64,000 nt of DNA from NCBI RefSeq assembly GCF_963675395.1, contig NZ_OY776222.1, forward strand, positions 1,364,001-1,428,000. The letters are read 5' to 3'. A program made the translations under genes and the position numbers. The notes beneath the pieces were generated by a model. The model was not told where the DNA came from, made no database searches, and worked only from the letters and a program-made list of their open reading frames with translations. This stretch comes from an uncultured Vibrio sp. (GTDB lineage Bacteria > Pseudomonadota > Gammaproteobacteria > Enterobacterales > Vibrionaceae). This document shows positions 37,511-47,386 of the stretch, in pieces. The first letter of the stretch is position 1. Every line of letters starts with the position of its first letter.

Positions 37511-37731
37511 AATCGTTGTACTTTTTTAGTCGAATATTGACCAAGGTTCTTGGCCACTGACCTTCACTTACTACTGCAAGTGACGTTGATATTGAAAATA
37601 TAGATACCATTAAAAAATAATAATACGTCCCATAAGGATTACCATTAAACAAAAATTCAAGTACCCTGTCACAAATTATATAGGGATAAACACTCGGTAT
37701 TATCTGAAAGTGACAATTCTGAGAGGTGTGA

Positions 37732-37908
37732 GTGGAACTGAATACGTTGACTAAACAAACTAAGCTCGATCGATTTTTAACCAGAAGCATTCAATGGTGG
37801 AATGAAGTTGCATCGATGGGTACGACGATTCAAGTGCCACTTAACACTGATCAAACACGGCTCATTTTTCTGTGGCGTGAAGAAGAAATCAGCAATTGTA
37901 AAACGTAA
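37732..37908 (+). CDS. small unrecognised protein (58 aa), GTG start
   Basis: An open frame not previously obvious because of its size starts at GTG 37732, nine bases after a strong AGAGGTG site, and ends TAA. The product is mixed charged and aromatic (LDRFLTRSIQWWNEVASMG, then RLIFLWREEEISNC), with no membrane segment. It reads like genuine protein, but no family is recognised. The gap around it holds no other gene. Confidence 0.5.
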   Translation: MELNTLTKQTKLDRFLTRSIQWWNEVASMGTTIQVPLNTDQTRLIFLWREEEISNCKT

Positions 37909-38031
37909 GAAGTGACCGTTGTGGCATCCCAAATAGACCAAGCCACATCAGCCATAGTGAGAATGTTTTTCATTATTATAAAAGTAGTTTTATAAAGGCG
38001 AGCAGCATGATCCCGACTCTAGATCAAAGAA

Positions 38032-38247
38032 TTACATTCGCTTGAGTGGTTTTACCACGCTATCTAATCCTTCGATTTTCAACGCTAAACACAACTTGAG
38101 TAAATCCCCCAGCTCACCACTAGGCCAGCCTTTTTTATCGAACCACAGCAAGTACTCCTCTGGTAGATCAATCAAAACTCTTCCCGAGTATTTACCAAAA
38201 GGCATTTGCATTCTTGCCAGTTTTATCAAGTTCTCTTTTTCTAACAT
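38032..38247 (-). CDS. DUF3820 family protein
   Basis: The 71-aa protein has the family signature MPFGKYSGRVLIDLPEEYLLWF in its first half (quoted in two parts: MPFGKYSGRV and LIDLPEEYLLWF), followed by a helical, leucine-rich tail. The family is widespread in gammaproteobacteria, and its molecular function is not established. Confidence 0.88.
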   Translation of the reverse strand: MLEKENLIKLARMQMPFGKYSGRVLIDLPEEYLLWFDKKGWPSGELGDLLKLCLALKIEGLDSVVKPLKRM

Positions 38248-38363
38248 AAGTTGAATAGTGGTTATCGTAAGTCGGATAAGAGTACCACCAGTACAATCTA
38301 CAGACCAGTTTCACTGTGCTTTATGCTAAAGTAAGCGCCATTCAAAATGAGAACGAGAATTCA

Positions 38364-38672
38364 ATGAAGTCACCTTGTCGTGCTGCCTGTAAAAACAATG
38401 GCGGCATCTGTTCTGGATGTCACAGAACGATAGAAGAAATCATCCAATGGAAAGATAAAACGGATGAACAGCGAGACAGTTTGATAGAGCAAATTACAGG
38501 TAGCGACTCTACCCATTCATGCCCGGAGTGCGGCACTCAAGCACACTGTGATATCACAGCAGGGAAAGAGACCTGTTGGTGTTTTGAGCTCGAGGAAAGA
38601 GACATACCAACGTCTGATAAACAGCAATTGTGCTTATGTCGCAAGTGCCTGGAGAAAAAGCCAGTCGCTTAA
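38364..38672 (+). CDS. DUF1289 plus cysteine-rich (CWC-like) protein
   Basis: The 102-aa protein begins with the DUF1289 cysteine motif (SPCRAACKNNGGICSGCHRT, E-E-I-IQW). It then has a second cysteine-rich part (CPECGTQAHC, ETCWCF, CLCRKCLEK), suggesting metal or Fe-S binding. ATG 38364 places the first motif at the N-terminus. Function unknown; DUF1289 genes often sit singly. Confidence 0.82.
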   Translation: MKSPCRAACKNNGGICSGCHRTIEEIIQWKDKTDEQRDSLIEQITGSDSTHSCPECGTQAHCDITAGKETCWCFELEERDIPTSDKQQLCLCRKCLEKKPVA

Positions 38673-38682
38673 TTGACTGGCT
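38655..38682 (-). terminator. terminator for the HopJ-type gene, overlapping the end of the convergent gene
   Basis: AGCCAGTC / GACTGGCT stem with 8-nt loop. Read on the minus strand it is followed by a short T-run inside the coding end of the convergent DUF1289 gene. Confidence 0.7.
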
Positions 38683-38690
38683 AAGTTTGG

Positions 38691-39035
38691 TTATTTCGCT
38701 GTAAGCGCTGGCGACTTAAACTTCACACCATCCCATCCGCTGACCATAAAGTTACGAATGTTCTGATGATCATCGTTTTCTGGATGTTGCAGAACGTCTT
38801 CACGGTAAAAACGACCAAAACAAGCCAGCGTTGCTTCCTTATCTAAGTTATTAAGCAAACCAAATGCAAAGATTTTGCACGAACCATTGTTCTCATCAGC
38901 TCCGTTTTCGGTCGCGCCATTGGTAAAAGCAGTCGGCGTGAAGTCGTAATTCGCTTCAATTACTGCCATCGTTGTTTCAAATTCGATGCTTTCTGGAGTT
39001 GACGCCACTGCTTGCAAAAATTGTTGTAGTTCCAT
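38691..39035 (-). CDS. HopJ-type protein
   Basis: The 114-aa protein matches the HopJ family: MELQQFLQAVASTPESIEFE at the start, a NNGSCKIFAFG core and FGRFYREDVL before the IRNFMVSGWDGV end. Despite the type III effector name, these are common housekeeping-like proteins in free-living bacteria, and their role is unknown. The second ATG (39035) has GGA at correct spacing; an ATG six bases upstream (39041) is possible. Confidence 0.85.
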   Translation of the reverse strand: MELQQFLQAVASTPESIEFETTMAVIEANYDFTPTAFTNGATENGADENNGSCKIFAFGLLNNLDKEATLACFGRFYREDVLQHPENDDHQNIRNFMVSGWDGVKFKSPALTAK

Positions 39036-39239
39036 TTTCATTCCAAATTGTTATGCCATCATGCCGGTGACATATTTGTTTAATAAAAAGCCCATATAAA
39101 AGTCATTAATCATACATATATTCATAGCCTTACCAAAACACACGTTATTTAATGCTCGAAAGCTATTTAATTTAAGAGTGAATATTTATAGCAGAATTAT
39201 GCATTGAACGACATTGTATCGGATTGATAAGGAGATATC

Positions 39240-41009
39240 ATGTCCACCCCATTTAAAGCAATAGGTGTTTTAGCACTTTCGTCACTTGCCATCGCATGTT
39301 CCTCACAGCCTGACAATACATTGGCTTCCTTTGGTGAACAGTGTAAAGCGACGATTACACCTGTCGCTGGCGAAACCTCTATTCAAGGATTGACGTTGGT
39401 AGGAACGTCTGTTGCCGATGCTCCGTTTGATACTTCAGCAGCAGAGATTGTTAGCTACGACGCATGTACAGACAACCTTTATGTCGTCAATGCGCAGGCA
39501 AAACGCATCGATGTCTTGTCTATGGACGAAAATAGCGCGCCTTCTCAAACCGCGTTTATCGATTTGAATGGTGCTGGTGAAGCCGCATCGATTGATATTG
39601 GCGCAGCCAACAGTGTTGCTGTCTCAAACGGCCTTGTCGCCGTCGCGATAGAAAATAACAACAAACAAGAAAACGGCATTATCGCCCTTTACCGATCAGA
39701 TGACTTGTCTCTTGTGACAACTTATCCTGCTGGCGCATTACCAGATATGGTTGGGTTCTCTAAAGATGGGCGTTATATTGCTACCGCCAACGAAGGTGAA
39801 CCAAGCGGCGATTACCGTATTGATCCGCAAGGCAGCATTACATTGGTTGATTTAAGCAATGGAATTACCAGCGCAGCAGTCACTCAAATCGGTTTCGGTC
39901 AATTTGATGGTCCACGTGCCAATGAATTACCAGACAACGTGCGAATCTCTGGCCCAAACGCAAGCGTGGCTCAAGACTTAGAACCTGAATATTTAACCTT
40001 CGCTGATAACGGTAAGATTTACGTGGCGTTACAAGAAAACAATGCCATGGCAATCATTAACCCAGAAAGCAAATCGGTTGAGAAAATCGTCGGTTTGGGC
40101 GAGAAATCGTGGTCGGATGCAAAATTGGATGCGTCCAACAAAGACAAGATCGTTGGCAACTTCAAGAGCTACCCTCAATTGGTTGGTTTATATATGCCAG
40201 ACACTCTCGACAGCTATTCGGTTAATGGCAAAAGTTACATCGTCTCTGCCAACGAAGGTGACGGCCGTGAGTATGGCATCAAAACCACTCAGCAACGTTG
40301 TGACCAAGCGAACTTTAAGTGGGATGAAGATGACTATAAAGGCACAAGCGATTACACCAGCAAAGAAGGCACGTGTCTCAGCCATGTAGATGAAGTACGC
40401 GGCAAGAAGCTAAAGGTAGCGGACGCTCACCCACTGGCACCGGCGCTAAAGGACAACTCACTATTAGCACGACTTAAAGTAATCAAACCTGAGCAGGCAT
40501 TAACTGCTGCTGAAAATGTCCAGGCGTTTGGCGCTCGTTCTTTCTCAATCTGGGACGAAAATGGTGAACTGGTTTTCGATAGCGGTGATGACTTTGCAAC
40601 AATTGCTTTAATTAGTGAAGGTAAACACTTCAACAGCACCAATGACAGCAATAGCAGTGGTGATGATCGCAGTGACGACAAAGGCATAGAACCAGAAGCA
40701 ATCGAAATCGCAGAGATAAACGGACGCCACTACGCGTTTATTGGCCTTGAGCGTCAAGGTGGCATCATGGTTTACGACATTAGCGAACCTAGCCGAGCGG
40801 TATTCCTGCACTATGTAAACCATCGTAATTACGATCAGCCGGTATGCACACAAGTAGAAGATAGCGAGTGTGCAAATGACACTTACAACCCAAAAGCGGG
40901 TGATCTCGCGCCAGAGTCGATCAATTACTTCACTCGCAATGGTGGTCACTTTATCGCGGTAGGAAATGAAGTGTCGGGGACGACGTCGGTTTACCGTATC
41001 GAGCTTTAA
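39240..41009 (+). CDS. choice-of-anchor I family lipoprotein (esterase/phytase-like beta-propeller)
   Basis: The 589-aa protein starts with a lipoprotein signal (MSTPFKAIGVLALSSLAIAC, lipidated C20). It continues as the choice-of-anchor-I type propeller domain: FSKDGRYIATANEGEPSGDY and VSANEGDGREYG are diagnostic repeats. Such proteins are surface or periplasmic and sometimes annotated as alkaline-phosphatase- or esterase-like, but the catalytic role is unproven. AAGGAGATATC precedes the ATG. It is a single-gene transcript with its own terminator. Confidence 0.85.
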   Translation: MSTPFKAIGVLALSSLAIACSSQPDNTLASFGEQCKATITPVAGETSIQGLTLVGTSVADAPFDTSAAEIVSYDACTDNLYVVNAQAKRIDVLSMDENSAPSQTAFIDLNGAGEAASIDIGAANSVAVSNGLVAVAIENNNKQENGIIALYRSDDLSLVTTYPAGALPDMVGFSKDGRYIATANEGEPSGDYRIDPQGSITLVDLSNGITSAAVTQIGFGQFDGPRANELPDNVRISGPNASVAQDLEPEYLTFADNGKIYVALQENNAMAIINPESKSVEKIVGLGEKSWSDAKLDASNKDKIVGNFKSYPQLVGLYMPDTLDSYSVNGKSYIVSANEGDGREYGIKTTQQRCDQANFKWDEDDYKGTSDYTSKEGTCLSHVDEVRGKKLKVADAHPLAPALKDNSLLARLKVIKPEQALTAAENVQAFGARSFSIWDENGELVFDSGDDFATIALISEGKHFNSTNDSNSSGDDRSDDKGIEPEAIEIAEINGRHYAFIGLERQGGIMVYDISEPSRAVFLHYVNHRNYDQPVCTQVEDSECANDTYNPKAGDLAPESINYFTRNGGHFIAVGNEVSGTTSVYRIEL

Positions 41010-41054
41010 CGCTAGATAGCTTTAGTAAAATGGCTTTAACTCAGTTGCTCTAAC

Positions 41055-41086
41055 AATAACGCCCGAACATCAGTTCGGGCGTTATT
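41055..41086. terminator. bidirectional intrinsic terminator
   Basis: A 14-bp perfect stem AATAACGCCCGAAC / GTTCGGGCGTTATT with an ATCA loop lies between the converging anchor-I gene and phhB. Confidence 0.9.
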
Positions 41087-41107
41087 ATGTATAAAACAAG
41101 GCCTTGG

Positions 41108-41446
41108 TTACTCAGCGATAGCCAGACCGTCACATTTCGATGCGCAGATAAAGTCGTTCTTATGTAGCCCTTTTATCGAGTGACTCCACCAAGTCACCGT
41201 CACTTTGCCCCACTCCAGCAAGATCGACGGATGATGAAATTCATCTTCAGCCAACTCAGCAATTTTATTGCTGAATGCCCAAGCCTGCTTGAAGTTTTTA
41301 AACTTATACACTTTTTCTAACTGAGGAATCCCCTCTCTTTCAACGATCTGCCAATCAGTAAGTTGCAGCAGCAGTGACTGTTGCTCCTCGTTACTCAGTG
41401 CAATGGCATCAAGACTACAAGCTTCGCATTTTTGTTCATTCAACAT
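41108..41446 (-). CDS. phhB: pterin-4a-carbinolamine dehydratase
   Basis: The 112-aa protein has the dehydratase core [20 protein letters not shown] with the two active-site histidines and [14 protein letters not shown]. It regenerates tetrahydropterin cofactor for phenylalanine hydroxylase. A conserved CEAC segment near the N-terminus is typical of the family. ATG 41446 is preceded by AAAGGAA. It overlaps the end of phhA by 11 bp. Confidence 0.92.
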   Translation of the reverse strand: MLNEQKCEACSLDAIALSNEEQQSLLLQLTDWQIVEREGIPQLEKVYKFKNFKQAWAFSNKIAELAEDEFHHPSILLEWGKVTVTWWSHSIKGLHKNDFICASKCDGLAIAE

Positions 41447-42230
41447 GAGCAGGTTCCTTTGGTTTAAATAATGGTGGCAACAATCCAGCCCCAATCGCCT
41501 TATCGGCTTGCGTTAACAGGTTTAATTGACTGATTTGATAAAGCTGTGAAAAATCGTTTATAACATAATACTTCGGTTGCATAATATCGATACGATAAGG
41601 TGTTCTCAGTACGGTTTGTAAATCGAACTCCTCACGAATCGCATCATCACTTTCTAACGAATAAATAGTTTCTCCTGGAGAAGAGAGAATGCCGCCGCCA
41701 TAAATCTTGGTCTGATCGCCTTCTTTTACTAATCCGAACTCGACGGTAAACCAGTACAACCGTGCAAGATAAGCCCTCTGCTTCGGAGTTGCAGCTTGTC
41801 CTAACTGCCCATAATGCTCGGTAAATGCGGCGAAGTCAGGGTTGGTCAACATGGCGCAGTGGCCAAATATTTCATGGAAGAAGTCTGGCTCTTGTAAATA
41901 GTCAAACTCTTCACGACTGCGCAAAAACGTCGCTACAGGAAAGCGTTTATTCCCCAATAGATTGAAAAACCGATCGAAATCGATTAGCGCAGGAACAGGC
42001 TCAACTTGCCATCCTGTCGTATTCATCAGTACGCGATTGATCTCAGGAATCTGTGGAACATGATCCTCGGGTAAATCGAGCAATGTCAAACCATGCAGAT
42101 AAGCCTGACAAGCACGGTTCTGAATCACGCTCATCTGTCTCGCAACTAAGTCGCGCCAAATCGCATCTTCTTCGAGGCTCCATTCCACCCTTCCATCCTG
42201 GTCAACGGGCTTAGAATGATATTGAGTCAT
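41436..42230 (-). CDS. phhA: phenylalanine 4-monooxygenase
   Basis: The 264-aa non-haem iron hydroxylase has the ligand motif [12 protein letters not shown] (two histidines) and the glutamate in [13 protein letters not shown]. It converts phenylalanine to tyrosine using tetrahydropterin. It is translated with phhB and has AAAGGTC before the ATG. The TyrR box in the upstream region suggests induction by aromatic amino acids. Confidence 0.95.
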   Translation of the reverse strand: MTQYHSKPVDQDGRVEWSLEEDAIWRDLVARQMSVIQNRACQAYLHGLTLLDLPEDHVPQIPEINRVLMNTTGWQVEPVPALIDFDRFFNLLGNKRFPVATFLRSREEFDYLQEPDFFHEIFGHCAMLTNPDFAAFTEHYGQLGQAATPKQRAYLARLYWFTVEFGLVKEGDQTKIYGGGILSSPGETIYSLESDDAIREEFDLQTVLRTPYRIDIMQPKYYVINDFSQLYQISQLNLLTQADKAIGAGLLPPLFKPKEPAHVE

Positions 42231-42322
42231 GACCTTTCTCCATTAACAAGTCCTTTACATTAAGCCTATCCGTACTCCTTACTGCTTCCAATCCCCAAAC
42301 CATTTTCGCCGCCTCAACCGAG

Positions 42323-42340
42323 TGTAACAAATTATTTACA
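42323..42340. promoter_or_regulatory. TyrR box between phhA and acetoacetyl-CoA synthetase gene
   Basis: TGTAAC-AAATTA-TTTACA matches the TyrR consensus TGTAAA-N6-TTTACA with one mismatch and keeps the invariant G and C with 14 bp between them. It lies 93 bp before phhA and 113 bp before the acetoacetyl-CoA synthetase start, so it could control both. Confidence 0.75.
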
Positions 42341-42452
42341 ATTACATGTAAGACTATGATATTGCTAACATCAAATACTTAACCGCAAGTTTGACATTGT
42401 TCGCGATTGCTTTCAGACTTAATCTGTTATCAGCTTGTTATAGAAGGAACCT

Positions 42453-44426
42453 ATGCGCGAGTACAATAAATTATGGCAACCGAGCGAGAGCCGCATCGAA
42501 GAAGCCAATATCACCCAGTTTATTGAACACATAAACAGGCAAGGAAATGACTTAAAAAGCTATGCCGAATTGCATCAATGGTCACTCGATCATAATGAAC
42601 AGTTTTGGCAAGAAGTCTGGCTGTTTTGTGATGTGATTGGAAACCAGGGTGACACGGTAAAATGTCAAGCTGAAAGTAAATGGCAACAACCGGTTCCTAA
42701 CCGCGACACTCGTTGGTTCCCTAGCGCCCAAATAAATTATGCGGAAAACCTTCTTAGTTTTGCGTATCACAACCCCAATGATATTGCGATTTGGTTCGAA
42801 AACGAGCGTGAAGAGCGACAAACCTATACATGGCAAGCGCTCTGTGATGAAGTATCTAGCATACAGCGATGGTTGAAAGAATGTGGTGTAACAAAAGGGG
42901 ATGTGGTTGCTGGTTACCTACCGTATCTACCTCAGACCGTCATCGCAATGCTTGCCACAACCAGCCTTGGCGCGACTTGGACCGCTACGTCTCCGGACTT
43001 TGGTATAGACAGTGTTCTTGAACGGTTTGGTCAAGTAAAACCTAAAGTCCTCTTCACTTGCGATGGCTACACATTTAACGGAAAAGTGTTTGATATGACG
43101 GATAAAAACCGTCATATCTCCGAACATCTAAATGGACTCAAGCACGTTTGCCAGATCAACTATCTAAATCCGCGCAGCTGCGAATGTGATGTTTGTACCC
43201 AAGATTGGCAATACATCTTAAATCAATATCCTCCACAGCCTGTTACTTATACCCGTATCAACTTTAATGATCCGCTATTCATACTTTACTCTTCAGGCAC
43301 AACAGGAAAGCCGAAGTGTATCGTGCATTCTGTCGGTGGTACCCTGCTTAATCACGTTAAAGAGCATCAACTTCATTGCGATATTCAGCCTGAAGATCGC
43401 GTGTTTTATTACACCACCTGTGGATGGATGATGTGGAACTGGCATGTTTCCACCTTAGCAAGCGGCGCGTGTTTGGTCATTTTTGATGGCAGCCCGATGT
43501 ACCCCAATTACAAGGTGCTGTGGAATCTGGCTAAAAACGCGCAAGTCTCACTTTTTGGTACCTCGGCAAAATACCTAGAAGCCATGGAGAAAGCAGGTTA
43601 TTCAACCCAAGACAGCGACCCGCTTCCATCACTGAAAACCATCTGTTCAACGGGCTCTGTGCTCTACCCCGAACAATTTGATTACGTTTATCAGCATCTG
43701 AAAAAGGATGTTCACTTGGCTTCCATTTCTGGTGGTACCGATATCTGTGGCTGTTTTGTGTTAGGTAACCCTATCTCTCCGGTTTACCGTGGTGAATGTC
43801 AGTGTGCGGGATTAGGTGTAGATGCAAGAGTATTCAATCCTCAAGGTCACGCTATTGTCGGTAAACGTGGCGAGTTAGTGTGTACTAATTCGATTCCGAA
43901 TTTCCCGGCTCAATTCTGGGATGACTCTGGGGAACGTTACCATAATGCGTACTGGGATAAATTCGATAATGTCTGGCATCACGGTGACGATGTGGAAAGA
44001 AATGCCTCAACGGGCGGTTACGTATTCTATGGGCGTAGTGATACAACGTTAAACCCCGGAGGAGTAAGGATCGGCACGGCAGAAATCTACCAGCAGGTTA
44101 ATTCGATAGAAGGTATTGTCGACTCAATCGCCGTCGGAAAAGAAGTGGATAGAAACGAGCAGATTTGGCTGTTTGTTCAGTTAGCAAGTAGCGACACATT
44201 AAACGATGACATGATCGCGAAAATTAAAGCTCAGCTGAAGTCTGCTTGCTCAGCAAGGCACGTACCCAGTAAAGTTTTTGCCATTAGTGACATACCGAAA
44301 ACCAGGTCAGGAAAATTAGTCGAACTTGCAGTTAAACAAGTGATCAATGGCAGAGATGTGGAAAACATCGGCGCTATAGCAAACGCACAAGTTTTAGACG
44401 AGATAAAAAAGCTCGTATCAGCCTGA
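42453..44426 (+). CDS. aacS: acetoacetyl-CoA synthetase
   Basis: The 657-aa adenylate-forming ligase has YSSGTTGKPKCIVHSVGGTL (AMP/ATP loop), the acyl-CoA-synthetase N-terminal extension seen in AacS, and the C-terminal lysine in KTRSGKLVEL. It activates acetoacetate, the final C4 product of phenylalanine/tyrosine degradation. Divergent position to phhA and a shared TyrR box support that role. Confidence 0.93.
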   Translation: MREYNKLWQPSESRIEEANITQFIEHINRQGNDLKSYAELHQWSLDHNEQFWQEVWLFCDVIGNQGDTVKCQAESKWQQPVPNRDTRWFPSAQINYAENLLSFAYHNPNDIAIWFENEREERQTYTWQALCDEVSSIQRWLKECGVTKGDVVAGYLPYLPQTVIAMLATTSLGATWTATSPDFGIDSVLERFGQVKPKVLFTCDGYTFNGKVFDMTDKNRHISEHLNGLKHVCQINYLNPRSCECDVCTQDWQYILNQYPPQPVTYTRINFNDPLFILYSSGTTGKPKCIVHSVGGTLLNHVKEHQLHCDIQPEDRVFYYTTCGWMMWNWHVSTLASGACLVIFDGSPMYPNYKVLWNLAKNAQVSLFGTSAKYLEAMEKAGYSTQDSDPLPSLKTICSTGSVLYPEQFDYVYQHLKKDVHLASISGGTDICGCFVLGNPISPVYRGECQCAGLGVDARVFNPQGHAIVGKRGELVCTNSIPNFPAQFWDDSGERYHNAYWDKFDNVWHHGDDVERNASTGGYVFYGRSDTTLNPGGVRIGTAEIYQQVNSIEGIVDSIAVGKEVDRNEQIWLFVQLASSDTLNDDMIAKIKAQLKSACSARHVPSKVFAISDIPKTRSGKLVELAVKQVINGRDVENIGAIANAQVLDEIKKLVSA

Positions 44427-44463
44427 TTGGGCCATGATGCGAAGGTTGAGGTTGCAAGCAAAT

Positions 44464-44491
44464 AAAAAGCGAGCTCTGATGCTCGCTTTTT
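44464..44491. terminator. bidirectional intrinsic terminator after aacS
   Basis: AAAAAGCGAGC / GCTCGCTTTTT with a 6-nt loop; flanking A- and T-runs let it act for aacS and for the convergent methyltransferase gene. Confidence 0.9.
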
Positions 44492-44508
44492 GATGTCCTA
44501 ATTATAGT

Positions 44509-45084
44509 CTAGCGACGGCCAACGCCCATTAGCACAGACATTGTTTTGCCATCTGACGTAATCTCAAACACTGATTTTGTCTCTACATCAGTGAAACCCG
44601 CTTTAACGAGGGCAGATTCTGATTGCGCAACCGTAAAGCCGTCTTGCCCTGAGTCTGAGACAAAATCAAAATGAACGAAATAACCACCGTGGTTAAGTAA
44701 TGAGTGCGAAATGTTTAATGCTGAAGCTACATCGTCCACAAACGCTAAAACTGATGATGCAACGACGAGATCAAATTGCCCTCGAAACGCCGGGTGCTGC
44801 GCAACAAGACCGCGAGATAAAGTATCGACAACCGGCTCGACATTTACCAGCTCTTTTTTATCTAACTCTTCGATCATCTCCTCAGAGGTATCGAGTGCCA
44901 CAATATCTTTGACCATTGGGGACAATAACTGACTCAATTGCCCGGTTCCGCATCCAAAATCTAGTAATTTAATGCCATCAAGCTGAGTTAACTGTTGTAG
45001 CTGTTCAAACACTGACTGCGCAAATTTCTTGGTTGCGGGATTTGATTCCCAACTCTTTGCTAAGCCGTCCCAATCTTGTGCCAT
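44509..45084 (-). CDS. class-I SAM-dependent methyltransferase
   Basis: The 191-aa protein has the SAM-binding motif LLDFGCGTGQLSQLL, an acidic end of strand 2 (VALDTSEEM) and DLVVASSVLAFVDD after it. The substrate is unknown. The frame is open further, but ATG 45084 has a perfect GGAGG site five bases upstream. Confidence 0.85.
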   Translation of the reverse strand: MAQDWDGLAKSWESNPATKKFAQSVFEQLQQLTQLDGIKLLDFGCGTGQLSQLLSPMVKDIVALDTSEEMIEELDKKELVNVEPVVDTLSRGLVAQHPAFRGQFDLVVASSVLAFVDDVASALNISHSLLNHGGYFVHFDFVSDSGQDGFTVAQSESALVKAGFTDVETKSVFEITSDGKTMSVLMGVGRR

Positions 45085-45406
45085 CGTGGCCTCCATGTTC
45101 ACTTCTGATATCTCACATCTCACCGTGTGACGCCGAAAGTACTTGAGTTGAGAAGAGAACACTTTATTCTCTGTTACAAAGCGCAAAACACTTTCAGCGT
45201 GACACAAGAAGTCTCACATTAATTAACTTCTTTTGAGCGTCAAGACCTAATCTTCGCATACTCGGTATAGGGTACCCCAAAACCACAAAAAGACCATAGA
45301 CTTATCTGGCGAAATCTTGTTTTTTTCGTTAACCTTTCACAGCTTTGGGAGTCTGTCTGTAACCTATCCCTATTGATTTCAAATTACTTTTCGGTTGTGT
45401 CAAATC
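45085..45406. promoter_or_regulatory. divergent promoter region, methyltransferase / LysR genes
   Basis: About 320 bp with no gene. A weak inverted repeat AAGAAGT (45206) / ACTTCTT (45226) is present. I see no recognised operator; autoregulation by the LysR protein would be expected here. Confidence 0.35.
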
Positions 45407-46285
45407 ATGAACTTAACGCAAGTAGAAGCCTTCTGCACCATCGCTGATTGTGGGTCTGTATCCGAAGCTGCACGGCAGTTGGACTGTAACCGTACCAAGC
45501 TTAGTATGTCGATAAAAGCGTTGGAAAAGGAGCTCGATGTCGAGTTATTTACCCGAACTGGTAACCAACTCACGTTGTCTGAGGCCGGCAAAGCCATCTA
45601 CAAAGACTGTGAATACCTACTCGTGATAGCACAACGCATTCGCAAAACGTGCGGCCAAATTTCAGAGGGTTTCAATGCGGAGGTATGGGTTGCCCGCGAT
45701 GACTCCCTACCCGACGATCTGTGGCAAGACCTTTCGCATAAGCTTAATAACCGTTTCCCATCAACAACGTTTAACATCATCCTTGCTTCTAGTGGTGACT
45801 TAGCCAACCTAGTGAGCACTCATCAAGTGGATTTTGCTTTTGGTGTGGACTACGAACGAGTCGACGACCCACATATCGTCTATAACCCATTAGGTAAGAT
45901 ACGCATGATGTCAGTGTGCAGCGCTGATCACCGATTAAGCAAAATGCGGCGCGTCTCTGATGAAGAGCTACGCAGTCAAATGCAAGCTCTCATGGTTTAC
46001 TTAAATGAGAAAGACAACCCAGAGTTACAGCCTTTCTCAACACGCTACATCGGGTTCTCAAGCTTTGATTACATGTTAAACACCATTTTAGAAGAAGATG
46101 CATGGGGTGTGTTACCAGAGCCCTTGATTCGTCACTATCTACGTCAACAGAAGTTGGCGGTCATTAAACACACCTACGGTTTAACCCAAGAGGACTACTG
46201 TATGTTTACGACGAATGGTCAAATTGAGCACCCTGCAATGACATGGCTAGCGGATAAACTCAGCGATTATTTATTTGACTTCTAA
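45407..46285 (+). CDS. LysR-family transcriptional regulator
   Basis: The 292-aa protein has the LysR helix-turn-helix (MNLTQVEAFCTIADCGSVSE, AARQLDCNRTKLSMSIKALE) and a divergent effector domain. ATG 45407 is used since the domain begins there, although the ribosome site is poor. Its target may be the methyltransferase upstream or the cation transporter downstream; neither is shown. Confidence 0.85.
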   Translation: MNLTQVEAFCTIADCGSVSEAARQLDCNRTKLSMSIKALEKELDVELFTRTGNQLTLSEAGKAIYKDCEYLLVIAQRIRKTCGQISEGFNAEVWVARDDSLPDDLWQDLSHKLNNRFPSTTFNIILASSGDLANLVSTHQVDFAFGVDYERVDDPHIVYNPLGKIRMMSVCSADHRLSKMRRVSDEELRSQMQALMVYLNEKDNPELQPFSTRYIGFSSFDYMLNTILEEDAWGVLPEPLIRHYLRQQKLAVIKHTYGLTQEDYCMFTTNGQIEHPAMTWLADKLSDYLFDF

Positions 46286-46460
46286 ACATTTTGCACTGAG
46301 AGTCAATTTTATTGACAGCAAAAAATCATCATATCTTATTGTTTTTACTATAAAATAAATATAAGGCTTCTTGCCCAACTGATTACTGGTCAAATTCTGG
46401 TTGCCTAATAAGCCTTGTAGGCAAAGAATATAGCGGTATAAAAACTACAAGGTATATCTC

Positions 46461-47351
46461 ATGTGTGTCAGGACAAGCAGAAATGAAAACCATATTTTAA
46501 CTATTTCAGCCCTTTTAGCTTCAGGCTTTGCTGCTGGTGGTATGGTACTAGGCTTGCTTGTTGGTTCAATTGTGATCGTTTTTGATGGTGTCTATTCGTT
46601 AGTCAGCTTACTGTTAACATTATTGTCACTGGCAGCCTCTTATTACATTAGTAAACCATCGAAGTCGGTATTCCCATTTGGTAAAGCCGTACTAGAGCCA
46701 ATCGTTATTGCGATCAAGGCATCAGTGATTCTGATTGTTGTGCTATTTTCTCTTTACTCCGCGATTTCAGCACTGATGACCGGCGGCCGAGAAGTAGACG
46801 CTTCTATTGCAACAATCTTTGGTGTTGTAAACATTTTTGGTTGTGGTTACGCATGGTGGTTTATGGCGAAAAGAAGCCGTAACTACTCATCAGGTCTAAT
46901 CGAAGCAGAGAAGAAACAATGGCAAATGGACACCTTATTGAGTGTCGCAGTCACAGTGGGCTTTGTGGCCGCATGGCTAGTGTCGCTGTCTCCATTCGCT
47001 CAATATGCCGCTTATGCTGACCCACTGATGATGTTGTTAATGGGCTTCTACTTTTTAAAAGTGCCGTTTGATATGCTGTGTGGCGCATTGCGAGAGCTGA
47101 TGATGATGACACCAAGCAAAGAGCTATGTCAGGTGGTCGGTAACGATGTACTTGAAATAGAGAAAATGTCAGACCACCAGCTGAAAGTAGCGGGCATCAC
47201 TAAAGTTGGACAAGAGCTACGAGTGAACATCGATCTGCATGTTGACGATGACACTCTAGAGCTGGATACGTTAGAAAAGACCCGTAAACAACTAACAACA
47301 CGTTTGTCGAAGCATAGATTCAAGCTCCAGCTCCAGCTAAACGTCGCTTAA
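46461..47351 (+). CDS. cation diffusion facilitator-like transporter
   Basis: The 296-aa membrane protein has CDF architecture: six helices (for example LLASGFAAGGMVLGLLVG), the site-A region IVFDGVYSLV and EKKQWQMDTLLSV, then DPLMMLL and a cytosolic C-terminal domain (ELRVNIDLHVDDDTLELD). Site-A acidic residues are kept on helix 2 and 5, consistent with divalent-metal efflux, but the usual histidine positions are altered. The metal is unknown. Confidence 0.82.
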   Translation: MCVRTSRNENHILTISALLASGFAAGGMVLGLLVGSIVIVFDGVYSLVSLLLTLLSLAASYYISKPSKSVFPFGKAVLEPIVIAIKASVILIVVLFSLYSAISALMTGGREVDASIATIFGVVNIFGCGYAWWFMAKRSRNYSSGLIEAEKKQWQMDTLLSVAVTVGFVAAWLVSLSPFAQYAAYADPLMMLLMGFYFLKVPFDMLCGALRELMMMTPSKELCQVVGNDVLEIEKMSDHQLKVAGITKVGQELRVNIDLHVDDDTLELDTLEKTRKQLTTRLSKHRFKLQLQLNVA

Positions 47352-47362
47352 AGCATATATAG

Positions 47363-47386
47363 AAAGCTCCCTAACTCGGGAGCTTT
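47363..47386 (+). terminator. intrinsic terminator after the CDF gene
   Basis: AAAGCTCCC / GGGAGCTTT stem with short loop, followed by TTCTG; 12 bp beyond the stop codon. Confidence 0.85.
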
